Source: Omnitrophica WOR_2 bacterium GWA2_47_8 (GTDB taxonomy: Bacteria; Omnitrophota; Gorgyraeia; Zapsychrales; GWA2-47-8). From it: DNA of 12,879 nt. The translations under genes and the position numbers were made by a program. Shown here one piece after another: positions 1 through 6,829 of this stretch; within the stretch, counting starts at the first letter, position 1, and every line of letters begins with the position of its first letter. The stretch spans positions 6,671 to 19,549 of the forward strand of contig MHFY01000089.1 of assembly GCA_001805375.1 (NCBI GenBank), written 5' to 3'. The notes under the pieces are model-generated. The model saw only the letters and a program-made list of their open reading frames with translations, had not been told where the DNA came from and searched no databases.

Positions 1-10
1 GCACTCATTA

Positions 11-16
11 AAGGAG
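11..16 (+). promoter_or_regulatory. Shine-Dalgarno sequence of cysE
   Basis: AAGGAG sits 6 nt before the ATG at 23. This good match and spacing fix the start of cysE, so the hydrophobic N-terminus of that protein is likely to be translated. A TAA at 9-11 could be the end of an upstream gene in another frame, but too little sequence is present to tell. Confidence 0.75.
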
Positions 17-22
17 ATCAAT

Positions 23-703
23 ATGGGCTGGCTAATAAATATTATTATCCTCATTGCTGTGTATATTATCTTGGCTGCGGGTTTCCGTGACGAGATCAAG
101 GCCGCGCGTGACCGGGATCCGGCCGCCAAAAGCGATTTGGAGATCCTGCTTCTTTATTCCGGCGTTCACGCGCTTATTTTTTACCGGATCGCCAATTTTT
201 TTTGGAAGTTTAAAGTCCCTATCCTGCCTCGGGCGCTGTCTCAGATCGGGCGATTTTTTACCGGGATCGAGATCCACCCCGGTGCCGCCATCGGTAAAGG
301 GCTTTTTATCGACCATGGGATGGGTGTTGTGGTCGGAGAGACAAGTATTATCGGCGATAACGTGACCCTTTTTCAAGGCGCCACCTTAGGCGGGACAGGT
401 AAAGAGACCGGGAAGCGGCATCCCACCATCGGCAATAACGTGGTCGTGGGCGCCGGCGCCAAGGTCTTAGGCAACATCGAAATAGGGGACAATTCTTACG
501 TCGGTGCCAATGCGGTCGTGATCAAAAGCGTGCCGCCCAACGCGACCGTGGTCGGTGTGCCTGCCCATATCACCAAACAAGACGGCCTTAGAATGGACAT
601 GACGATGGATCACGCCCATGTGTCTGATCCCATTATGCAGCATCTGAAAGATCTGGTCCGGCGGATCAAAACATTGGAAGATAAGGAAGAAAAGGGAAAT
701 TAA
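23..703 (+). CDS. cysE: Serine O-acetyltransferase with an N-terminal hydrophobic helix
   Basis: CysE transfers an acetyl group from acetyl-CoA to L-serine, giving O-acetylserine, the precursor that cysteine synthase sulfurates. The 226-residue protein has the short bacterial form. A helical N-terminal part contains ERD-type residues (RDRDPAAKS near 30-38). A left-handed beta-helix of hexapeptide repeats runs from about 83 to 180. Family motifs are IHPGA near 84, the catalytic DHG (Asp97-His98), GGTGK near 127 and GVPA near 180. A charged tail ends the protein. Residues 2-21 are unusual: a hydrophobic stretch (GWLINIIILIAVYIILAAGF) before the normal family start, resembling a membrane anchor or uncleaved signal. 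The start at 23 is supported by a Shine-Dalgarno match. cysS follows after 8 nt, so the two genes are probably co-transcribed. Identification is very secure; membrane attachment is inferred. Confidence 0.95.
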   Translation: MGWLINIIILIAVYIILAAGFRDEIKAARDRDPAAKSDLEILLLYSGVHALIFYRIANFFWKFKVPILPRALSQIGRFFTGIEIHPGAAIGKGLFIDHGMGVVVGETSIIGDNVTLFQGATLGGTGKETGKRHPTIGNNVVVGAGAKVLGNIEIGDNSYVGANAVVIKSVPPNATVVGVPAHITKQDGLRMDMTMDHAHVSDPIMQHLKDLVRRIKTLEDKEEKGN

Positions 704-711
704 GTTTTGTC

Positions 712-2118
712 ATGTCGATCTCGATCTACAATTCTCTCACCAAGAAAAAAGAAGAATTAACCCCGATCAAAGACAAGGTCATTAATATCTACACCTGCGG
801 GGTAACGGTCTATGACCGCTGTCATATCGGCCACGCGCGCAGCCTGTATGTCTTTGACGTGGTGCGCCGTTATTTGAAATACCGCGGATTTAAGGTCAAT
901 TTTGTCCGTAATATCACCGATATCGACGACAAGATCATCAACAAGGCCAATGAATTAAAAAAAGACTGGAAAGCGGTCGTTGATGAGAATATCAAAGCTT
1001 ATTACGCGGATCTGAAGATGCTCGCCCTTGATAAGGCGGACAAAGAACCGCGCGCCACCGAGAATATCGAAAGCATCATCAAGGACATCGAAGGACTGAT
1101 CGAGCGCGGTTTTGCGTACGAGATGAACGGCGATGTTTATTATAAGGTAAGAAAATTTAAGCACTACGGCAAGCTCTCCGGCCAAAGCATCGAAAAGATG
1201 CTGGAAGGCGTGCGCATTGATCTAAGTGAAAAGAAAAAGGACCCGCTGGATTTCGCCCTCTGGAAGAAATCTAAGGACGGTGAGCCGTCGTGGGACAGCC
1301 CGTGGGGAGCTGGGCGCCCGGGATGGCATATCGAATGCTCTTGTATGAGTTTAAAACATTTGAAATGCGAGACCCTGGACATTCACGCCGGCGGGCGGGA
1401 CCTGATCTTTCCCCATCATGAAAATGAGATCGCCCAGGCCGAAGGGCTGACCGGCAAACCTTTTTCAAAATACTGGCTCCATCACGGGCTTTTGACCATC
1501 AACGGCCAGAAGATGTCCAAGTCTTTGGGAAATTTTATCACGGTCGAGGATGCCCTGAAGAAATACACCGTGGATACGCTTAAACTGTTCTTTCTTTTTT
1601 CGCATTACGCGAGCCCCATCGATTACAGCGACGAGAAATTGCAGGAGGCGTACAAGGGCCTGCAGCGTTTTGACGTTCTGTTCTGGAAAGCGTATGGCCT
1701 TTTGAAGGGCAAAAAATCATCGCCCGCCAAAGGCGTGGATTTTATTGAAGAGCATAAAGAAAAATTTTTAAGCGCGATGGATGATGATTTTAATACCGCC
1801 CTGGCCCTGGGCCATCTGTTCGACCTGGTCAACGCGACCAATAAATTCATCGATAAGGAAAAGGAAAGTAAGGATTATTTGAAGGTCATTTACGCGGCTG
1901 TTGAGACGATCGAAGATCTGGCCAAGAATATTTTCGGGCTTTTCCTGCGGGAAAAAGACAAAGATCTCGACCAAGAGGATGAAAAATTGCTGGAAGACAG
2001 AAAAACTGCCCGTTTGAAAAAAGATTTCAAGCGTTCCGACGAGTTGCGGGACCTTTTAAAATCACGCGGCATCGCGGTGGAAGACACCAAAGACGGACAG
2101 TCCTGGAGATGGATATAA
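712..2118 (+). CDS. cysS: Cysteinyl-tRNA synthetase
   Basis: CysS is a class I aminoacyl-tRNA synthetase that activates cysteine with ATP and charges tRNA-Cys in the cytoplasm. The 468-residue length is normal. Visible motifs are Cys29 in CGVTVY, the HIGH signature at 38-41, Cys209 in ECSC, PHHENE at about 234-239, and KMSKS at 267-271. Cys29, Cys209 and the His/Glu of PHHENE correspond to the usual zinc ligands. The C-terminal helical (DALR-type) and tRNA-binding part ends in a Trp-rich QSWRWI, as is common in the family. The gene lies 8 nt after cysE, matching the cysE-cysS order known from many bacteria, so cysteine is made and charged by one transcription unit. No close Shine-Dalgarno is seen; a purine-rich run ends about 15 nt upstream, inside cysE. 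Confidence 0.97.
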   Translation: MSISIYNSLTKKKEELTPIKDKVINIYTCGVTVYDRCHIGHARSLYVFDVVRRYLKYRGFKVNFVRNITDIDDKIINKANELKKDWKAVVDENIKAYYADLKMLALDKADKEPRATENIESIIKDIEGLIERGFAYEMNGDVYYKVRKFKHYGKLSGQSIEKMLEGVRIDLSEKKKDPLDFALWKKSKDGEPSWDSPWGAGRPGWHIECSCMSLKHLKCETLDIHAGGRDLIFPHHENEIAQAEGLTGKPFSKYWLHHGLLTINGQKMSKSLGNFITVEDALKKYTVDTLKLFFLFSHYASPIDYSDEKLQEAYKGLQRFDVLFWKAYGLLKGKKSSPAKGVDFIEEHKEKFLSAMDDDFNTALALGHLFDLVNATNKFIDKEKESKDYLKVIYAAVETIEDLAKNIFGLFLREKDKDLDQEDEKLLEDRKTARLKKDFKRSDELRDLLKSRGIAVEDTKDGQSWRWI

Positions 2119-2201
2119 GGCTTTAAAACTTATCAATAAATGGCCTGAGTCAGCCCCGGGCGTGTTTTATATTTGACGATAATCCGGATTGTGTAACTTA
2201 G
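2119..2201 (+). other. Spacer between cysS and the membrane-protein gene
   Basis: This 83-nt spacer is the only one of the eight longer spacers without a convincing long inverted repeat. It holds a short possible stem (gataTAAG/CTTATC around 2111-2135), a small GC-rich palindrome (near 2155-2162) and the 10-nt palindrome AATCCGGATT at 2181-2190. TTGACG at 2173 looks like a -35 box, but there is no convincing -10 and the start codon is too close. I see no terminator with a U-tract. Confidence 0.4.
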
Positions 2202-4016
2202 ATGTCAGATAGAATATTGAGACTCTTTAACCTATCCTTCCTTAGCATATTCTTAGTTCTTTTCTTCTATAGGCCAATCGAGACCGAAGATGTTTGGTGG
2301 CATCTCAGCACCGGAAAATGGATCTTCACGCATCTTGCCATACCGCGTTATGATGTGTTCAATTGCACGGCCGATATAATCCCATGGGTACACACGCAAT
2401 GGCTAGGGTCGTTCATTTATTATCTTGTTTTTGAATTCGGTGGATTGCCGGGACTAAAGATTTTTCGAACCGTTATTTTTATCTTGATTCTTAGTTTTTT
2501 TATAATCAAATCATTTCGCTATATACCCGCTCATTTATTTGTAATCCTTATTTTGTTAATAAGCTTCGGACTGAATTTCAGCGTAGTCTTGCGGCCGCTG
2601 TTATTCAATTTCATTTTTATTCAAATCTATTTAATTATTCTATTTAATCATCGGGATAACAAAGGGGCAAAACCCCTTTTATTTATTCCTTTATTATCCA
2701 TCTTGTGGTTTAACCTCCATGTCGGTGTATTTGTTTTTGGAACATTGATCCTTGGGGTCTTTTTATTTTCATATTTAGTCAAATATATAGAATCAAAGTA
2801 TCAAAAAAATGCAGACCAGGAAGAGGCCGCGTTATGTAAGAGTAAAATTCACGCATTGCTGCTAGTCATTTTTGGGCATTTTGCTGCTTTTCTCATCAAT
2901 CCCTACGGGCTTAAAGGAGCTATTTGGCCCTATTATGCCATTGTCGACCCGGCCGGCATCAATCGAAAACTATTCTTCAATTCTATTATAGAGATGATGC
3001 CGCCTTCCCATATCTTTTCTTGGCAGGGGATATGGTTCTACCTGTTGGTTATCGCTGTTATTTATTGTTTGAATGCCGATTCAAAAACAAAGTTAACCGA
3101 ATGGCTGCTATTTATTGTTTCATTGTTTTCTTTTCTTTATTCAAGCCGAGGTTTTCCGCTTTTTATCTGCATCTGTATTACGATACTCTGGAGAGCCTGT
3201 CGTTCCTGTGATTTCAAAAGTTTATGGTCAACGATGAAGTATGCAAAGCCCATGAATTATATCTTGCATGCTGGGCTGGCCTTGTTTTTGCTCGTGAACA
3301 TTTTTTATTTATTAAACCAAACCGTCTTTTTGAGCAAAAAGCCTAACAAAATATTCTTCATGGATCTGGACCCTTATAATCCAGTGGATGCCTTGGCCTT
3401 GCTTAAAAAATCCCATATCACCGGACCAGCCTTTGCCTGGGAAGGGTACGGCGGATCCATTATTTGGAACGCTTATCCCGACATAAAGCCTATCGCGGAT
3501 GGCCGGCAAGTCAATCCGCAGGCTTATTTGGATTATCTTAAGATCACGAATAATCCAAAAAATTATTGGGATCAAATGCAATCGAAGTACAGGTTTAATA
3601 TCGCCATCCTAGATGCAAATTTTGGGACTCTGCATCAAGTCATGGATTATTTGATTCAAGATCAAGAATGGAAAATGATCTTTATTAAAGGATCATCAGT
3701 CGTTTTTGTAAGAAGAGGGATATACTCATTGCCGGCTGAACTTGATGCGTTTGAAGATGAATTATTAAAAATCTCTCCCAAGGTCGGTGAAGCAATAGAA
3801 ATTTTGAATGATACAAAAGGTTTATCCATCACACCCATGAGCTTTCTAAAAGAAAGACTAATCGTCTATTCTGAGCCTTTAGAGGAAGGGGTCGCTTTGT
3901 ATACGGCTGGATTTAAAGCCGCTGGCTTAAATTTGATCCTTGATGCATATCGATATACGCCATCCACTAAAACTAGAAAGATCTTAAAATTTGTCTTAAC
4001 GGATTTTACAAGCTAG
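2202..4016 (+). CDS. Large multi-pass membrane protein of unknown function (GT-C-like, 'DGR' type)
   Basis: I do not recognise a named gene. The 604-residue protein has roughly ten to twelve hydrophobic segments spread over residues 8-380, then a soluble C-terminal domain. The first loop holds DVWWHLSTGKWI at 30-41 followed by PWVHTQWLGS, an acidic/aromatic first-loop motif like that of uncharacterised GT-C-fold glycosyltransferase-like membrane proteins. The soluble part has GYGGSIIW near 415-423, IADGRQV with Asp-Gly-Arg at about 433-435, and a later W..IF....VVFVRR strand, the pattern seen in that family. A lipid-linked sugar transferase role is possible but not shown. The start follows an in-frame TAG with no Shine-Dalgarno, so the first ATG is the only early choice. 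The gene is clearly AT-rich (about 32% GC over 2401-2700 by my count) compared with cysS, and it is out of place in a housekeeping cluster, suggesting late insertion. Confidence 0.75.
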   Translation: MSDRILRLFNLSFLSIFLVLFFYRPIETEDVWWHLSTGKWIFTHLAIPRYDVFNCTADIIPWVHTQWLGSFIYYLVFEFGGLPGLKIFRTVIFILILSFFIIKSFRYIPAHLFVILILLISFGLNFSVVLRPLLFNFIFIQIYLIILFNHRDNKGAKPLLFIPLLSILWFNLHVGVFVFGTLILGVFLFSYLVKYIESKYQKNADQEEAALCKSKIHALLLVIFGHFAAFLINPYGLKGAIWPYYAIVDPAGINRKLFFNSIIEMMPPSHIFSWQGIWFYLLVIAVIYCLNADSKTKLTEWLLFIVSLFSFLYSSRGFPLFICICITILWRACRSCDFKSLWSTMKYAKPMNYILHAGLALFLLVNIFYLLNQTVFLSKKPNKIFFMDLDPYNPVDALALLKKSHITGPAFAWEGYGGSIIWNAYPDIKPIADGRQVNPQAYLDYLKITNNPKNYWDQMQSKYRFNIAILDANFGTLHQVMDYLIQDQEWKMIFIKGSSVVFVRRGIYSLPAELDAFEDELLKISPKVGEAIEILNDTKGLSITPMSFLKERLIVYSEPLEEGVALYTAGFKAAGLNLILDAYRYTPSTKTRKILKFVLTDFTS

Positions 4017-4129
4017 TATTGGTCTTTTCCAAATTAAATGAACAAAGGAACCCAATATTAGACTTTTTCTCTCGGGAAAAAGACCTAATATTGACTACCA
4101 CCGTTTATTTGTTAAGGAAAAAGTCAATA
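4017..4129. repeat. Nested long inverted repeat after the membrane-protein gene
   Basis: An inner hairpin pairs CAATATTAGACTTTTTC (4053-4069) with GAAAAAGACCTAATATTG (4076-4093) around a 6-nt loop, with one bulge. An outer pair, TATTGGTCTTTTCC (4017-4030) with GGAAAAAGTCAATA (4116-4129), encloses it, with a weakly paired middle. The outer arm starts directly after the stop codon at 4014-4016. There is no U-tract after the inner stem, so it is not a typical intrinsic terminator. It belongs to the same architectural class as the other spacer repeats in this window. Confidence 0.75.
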
Positions 4130-4171
4130 ATGCATATATTTCTGACTGTTCGGGCCCTCTGATAAAAATAT

Positions 4172-4195
4172 TTATGGAAGTAGAGACTTCCATAA
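4172..4195. repeat. Perfect 10-bp hairpin with a 4-nt loop
   Basis: TTATGGAAGT (4172-4181) and ACTTCCATAA (4186-4195) are perfect complements around the loop AGAG. The flanks are AT-rich, but no run of T follows, so a terminator or protein-binding operator is possible and not decided. It lies 55 nt before the preferred tmk start. Confidence 0.6.
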
Positions 4196-4210
4196 GTTAT
4201 TCTATATGGC

Positions 4211-4270
4211 ATGAAGAATATATTTATTGAAATCTACGGCTGGCCGACAAATGACTACAGAAAAGCATAG
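4211..4270 (+). other. 19-codon ORF resembling the N-terminus of a MiaB-type methylthiotransferase
   Basis: An ATG at 4211 opens a 19-codon frame, MKNIFIEIYGWPTNDYRKA, ending at the TAG at 4268-4270 and overlapping the tmk start in another frame. The peptide recalls the FIETYGCQMNxYD start of MiaB/MtaB enzymes from memory, with the conserved Cys replaced by Trp. It could be a decayed gene start left by rearrangement, a leader peptide, or chance. There is no Shine-Dalgarno. Support is weak. Confidence 0.2.
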
Positions 4271-4886
4271 AGGAAAGTTCATCACCTTTGAAGGATCAGA
4301 GGGTTCGGGCAAAAGCACGCAGGCGCGGCTCGTTTATCAGTATTTGAAGCGAAAAGGGAAGAAGGTCATTTTTATCCGTGAGCCCGGTGCTGTTTCGATA
4401 AGTGAGGCCATCCGCAAGATCCTTTTGGACGTGAAAAATAAAGGTATGAGCGACGTGTGCGAAACGCTTCTTTATATGGCAGCCAGGGCGCAGTTAGTCG
4501 AAGAGATTATCATCCCGGCTTTGAAAAAAGGGATTAATGTTGTCTGTGACCGGTTTTTGGATTCCACGGTTGTTTATCAAGGCTACGGCAACGGCGTGGA
4601 TATGGATTTTATCAAAAAAGTAGGCCAGGTGGTCACCCAGGGTGTAAAACCGGATCTGACCTTTATTTTTGATATCGATACAAAAAAAGGGCTCTCCCGC
4701 AAAGGAAAAGTCAAAGACCGCATTGAACTGCGGAGTTTACAATATCACAATCGTGTCCGTCGAGGTTATCATGCGATCGCCCGCCAAGAACCCAAACGCG
4801 TTAAAGTGATCAAGGTCAATAAAGGTAAAAAAGAGATCCATCAAATTGTAAGAAGGTATATTGATAATTTAATAAGAAAGAGATGA
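4251..4886 (+). CDS. tmk: Thymidylate kinase (dTMP kinase)
   Basis: Tmk phosphorylates dTMP to dTDP with ATP in the cytoplasm, a required step of dTTP synthesis. From the ATG at 4251 the protein has 211 residues, normal for the family. The P-loop GSEGSGKST is at 15-23, REPG at 43-46, DRF at 100-102 with YQGYG after it, and a lid-like DRIE-L-YHNRVRRGY block near 160-178. Deviations from the common pattern are REPGAVSISEAIR where REPGGTxxGExIR is usual, and DRF.DSTVVYQGYG where DRY.DSS.AYQG is usual. A TTG at 4227 extends the frame by 8 residues; I prefer the ATG because the P-loop then lies at the usual distance. Neither start has a good Shine-Dalgarno. The tmk-holB-ricT-metG order is conserved in Firmicutes and supports the call. 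Its stop codon lies in the first unit of the following repeat. Confidence 0.92.
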   Translation: MTTEKHRGKFITFEGSEGSGKSTQARLVYQYLKRKGKKVIFIREPGAVSISEAIRKILLDVKNKGMSDVCETLLYMAARAQLVEEIIIPALKKGINVVCDRFLDSTVVYQGYGNGVDMDFIKKVGQVVTQGVKPDLTFIFDIDTKKGLSRKGKVKDRIELRSLQYHNRVRRGYHAIARQEPKRVKVIKVNKGKKEIHQIVRRYIDNLIRKR

Positions 4887-4958
4887 CACAGATCAAAAAA
4901 TGATTACACAGATGTAATAAATTATCTGTGTAATCCTGCTTTTAGAATCTGTGTAATC
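4882..4958. repeat. Four-unit inverted repeat of gattacacagat, copy 1 (tmk-holB spacer)
   Basis: Two units point forward (degenerate GATGACACAGAT at 4882-4893, GATTACACAGAT at 4902-4913) and two exact reverse complements follow (ATCTGTGTAATC at 4924-4935 and 4947-4958). The whole spacer can fold into one long hairpin. The first unit contains the tmk TGA stop (4884-4886), and the last unit ends 8 nt before the holB ATG, where a Shine-Dalgarno would normally be. A second copy lies on the other side of holB. Confidence 0.9.
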
Positions 4959-4966
4959 ATTTTTAT

Positions 4967-5929
4967 ATGGCTTCCCTGTTAATTAACGAAGAGATCATCG
5001 GGCGTTTCATTCAGCTGCTTAATAATAAACACCTGGCCCATGCCTATCTTTTGGTCGGTGTTCCCGGTGTAGGCAAGTTGGAAACCGCCCAGGCTTTGGC
5101 AAAGTCGGTGAATTGCGAAAAAAATAGCCCTTCGTTTAAAGAGGGCTGCGAGACGTGTCCTTCCTGTCTTAAAATTAACAGCGGCAATCATCCGGACGTC
5201 CAAATTGTGCAATGCGAGTACGGCGAAACGATCAAGATAGAAGACATTCGCAGGGTCATTACTCAGCTGCAGTTAAGGTCGTTTGAGGCGCGGCGTAAGG
5301 TCGTTATTATCCGGAATATCGAAAATCTGACGCTGGAAGCGGGCAACGCCCTTTTGAAAACGTTGGAGGAGCCGACCAAGGACAGCCTGTTATTGTTAAC
5401 TTCCGCTTCACCGGAAAAGATCCTGGATACGGTCAAGTCCCGCTGCCACCGGATCTATTTTCCCGGCGCCCCGCAAGAAAGAGTTGTCAGCCTCCTGTTA
5501 AATGAGTATCATATAGAGGAATCGGAAGGCCGGATCTTGTCGTTTTTCGCGCAAGGTTCTTTCGGAAAAGCGGAGGCGTTAAACAAAGCTAAATTCTTCC
5601 AAAAGAAGAATGAGGCGATCGATGCCTTCCTTTTTTCCGTGAACACCGAGAGTTATATCGGAAAGATCCTGGCGGAAAAATCAAAGACCAAAGAAGCCCT
5701 GGATGTCCTTTTAAGCTGGTTTCGGGATGTCGTTCTTCTTAAAAAGGGGATGGAAGAGAAGCGGCTGGTGAACCGGGACCGGTTGAAAGACCTGTTACGG
5801 ATCCAGGATAAATATTCATTGGATGACTTAAACGGCATTATCGGCCAGATCATTTATTCGATGCAGCTATTAAGCGACAATCTGAACGTCAAGATCGCGC
5901 TTAATTTATTGAAAGAAAAGATAAGATAA
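4967..5929 (+). CDS. holB: DNA polymerase III delta-prime subunit
   Basis: HolB is the stator of the clamp loader that places the sliding clamp on primed DNA. The 320 residues show an AAA+ domain with a degenerate P-loop GVPGVGKLE near 31 (no Ser/Thr after the Lys, usual for delta-prime). Four cysteines of a zinc module follow (CEK...CETCPSC, about 50-69). Further on are the ALLKTLEEP segment and the SRC motif of the arginine-finger region near 160, then helical lid and C-terminal domains ending SDNLNVKIALNLL, typical for the family. Position after tmk and before ricT matches the conserved cluster. No Shine-Dalgarno is visible before the ATG at 4967, because the repeat right arm fills that region. 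Gene and start are both likely. Confidence 0.95.
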   Translation: MASLLINEEIIGRFIQLLNNKHLAHAYLLVGVPGVGKLETAQALAKSVNCEKNSPSFKEGCETCPSCLKINSGNHPDVQIVQCEYGETIKIEDIRRVITQLQLRSFEARRKVVIIRNIENLTLEAGNALLKTLEEPTKDSLLLLTSASPEKILDTVKSRCHRIYFPGAPQERVVSLLLNEYHIEESEGRILSFFAQGSFGKAEALNKAKFFQKKNEAIDAFLFSVNTESYIGKILAEKSKTKEALDVLLSWFRDVVLLKKGMEEKRLVNRDRLKDLLRIQDKYSLDDLNGIIGQIIYSMQLLSDNLNVKIALNLLKEKIR

Positions 5930-5935
5930 TAAAAA

Positions 5936-6006
5936 GATTACACAGATAAAAAAGGCAGGATTACACAGATATCTGTGTAATCTGCGGTTTTAAAATCTGT
6001 GTAATC
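5936..6006. repeat. Four-unit inverted repeat of gattacacagat, copy 2 (holB-ricT spacer)
   Basis: Exact GATTACACAGAT units at 5936-5947 and 5959-5970 are followed by exact reverse complements at 5971-5982 and 5995-6006. The inner two units abut and form a perfect 24-bp palindrome centred at 5970/5971. The left end lies 6 nt after the holB stop, and the right end lies 7 nt before the ricT Shine-Dalgarno. The units match copy 1 but the spacers between them differ, so what is kept is the word and its arrangement. Confidence 0.93.
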
Positions 6007-6013
6007 CCTTATT

Positions 6014-6019
6014 GGAGGT
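6014..6019 (+). promoter_or_regulatory. Shine-Dalgarno sequence of ricT
   Basis: GGAGGT ends 3 nt before the ATG at 6023. It is the only strong Shine-Dalgarno correctly placed after a spacer hairpin in this window. It confirms the ricT start. Confidence 0.75.
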
Positions 6020-6022
6020 TCC

Positions 6023-6829
6023 ATGGGAAAACTTATCGAAGTCCAATTAGGGTATTACCGCCCTGTTCAGCTATATGATCTGAATGATATCGAGTGTCAG
6101 CGTGATGACTTGGTCATCCTGGATGTGGAGCGCGCCTCGGAATTCGGCCGTGTTCTATCCGACTCAAAAAAAGTGTGTGAAGGCAAGGCTGAGGCCTCGA
6201 CCGGCAAGGTCCTGCGTAAGGCCACCGAAGGCGATGCCAAGCAGATCGAGAACAACCGTTTGAAGGCCATCGATGCCATGAACAACTGCGAGCGCAAGGT
6301 CAATGAGCGGAAGCTCAAGATGCAGATCGTGAAGGCGGAATATTCGTTCGATTGCAGTAAGATCATTTTTTATTTCACGGCGGAAGGCCGGGTGGATTTT
6401 AGGAATCTCGTCCAGGACCTGGCCAAATCGTTCCGGGTGAGGATCGAATTAAAACAGATCGGGGTCAGGGACAAAGCCAAGATCGTCGGCGGTTACGGCG
6501 TCTGCGGGCGGGAGCTTTGCTGTTCCTCTTATATGAAAGGGTTCCATCCTTTGTCCATCAAAATGGCCAAGGACCAGAACCTGCCGTTAAACCCGTCGCG
6601 CATTTCCGGTGTGTGCGGCCGCATCAAGTGCTGCATGGCCTATGAATTTAACGCCTACAAAGAGTTGGCCCGCACGCTTCCTCATGTCGGCGATAAGGTC
6701 GACACCATTGAAGGAAAAGGAAAAGTCGTGAATGTGAATGTGATCAGGCGTATGATCAGCGTTGATCTGGGAGAAGGCCGCGTCATCAAGGTCTCTTGCG
6801 ATAAAACCCCTGCCACCGTAGGCCAATAA
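6023..6829 (+). CDS. ricT: PSP1-domain iron-sulfur protein, RicT (YaaT) family
   Basis: RicT is known in Bacillus subtilis as a subunit of the RicA-RicF-RicT complex, which carries iron-sulfur clusters and helps RNase Y mature mRNAs; it also affects sporulation and competence. The 268-residue protein carries the PSP1 core. Two matching cysteine motifs, CGRELCC (161-167) and CGRIKCC (198-204), are the likely cluster ligands. A KOW/beta-barrel-like tail (GDKVDTIEGKGKVVNVNV...GRVIKVSC) follows. Position between holB and metG is the conserved one. No ricA or ricF gene is in the window, so it may work alone or with genes elsewhere. Function in this organism is inferred from the family. Confidence 0.93.
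   Translation: MGKLIEVQLGYYRPVQLYDLNDIECQRDDLVILDVERASEFGRVLSDSKKVCEGKAEASTGKVLRKATEGDAKQIENNRLKAIDAMNNCERKVNERKLKMQIVKAEYSFDCSKIIFYFTAEGRVDFRNLVQDLAKSFRVRIELKQIGVRDKAKIVGGYGVCGRELCCSSYMKGFHPLSIKMAKDQNLPLNPSRISGVCGRIKCCMAYEFNAYKELARTLPHVGDKVDTIEGKGKVVNVNVIRRMISVDLGEGRVIKVSCDKTPATVGQ

Noticed and set aside
1..11. End of an upstream gene with TAA at 9-11
   Set aside because: Only a few codons are present, so neither reality nor identity can be judged.
2173..2201. Promoter with TTGACG as -35 box before the membrane-protein gene
   Set aside because: No -10 box at 16-18 nt spacing; the nearest TAACTT is at 15 nt, next to the start codon.
3055..3120. 17-nt direct repeat (gctgttatttattgttt / gctgctatttattgttt) in the membrane-protein gene
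   Set aside because: Both copies encode similar hydrophobic stretches in AT-rich sequence; probably chance within a transmembrane region.
5057..5083. HolB P-loop lacking the Ser/Thr after Lys as a sign of a broken gene
   Set aside because: A degenerate Walker A is usual in delta-prime subunits, and the rest of the protein is intact.
4882..6006. The gattacacagat repeats as a CRISPR array
   Set aside because: The units are 12 nt, they alternate orientation in a hairpin layout, the gaps are too short and irregular for spacers, and no cas gene is near.
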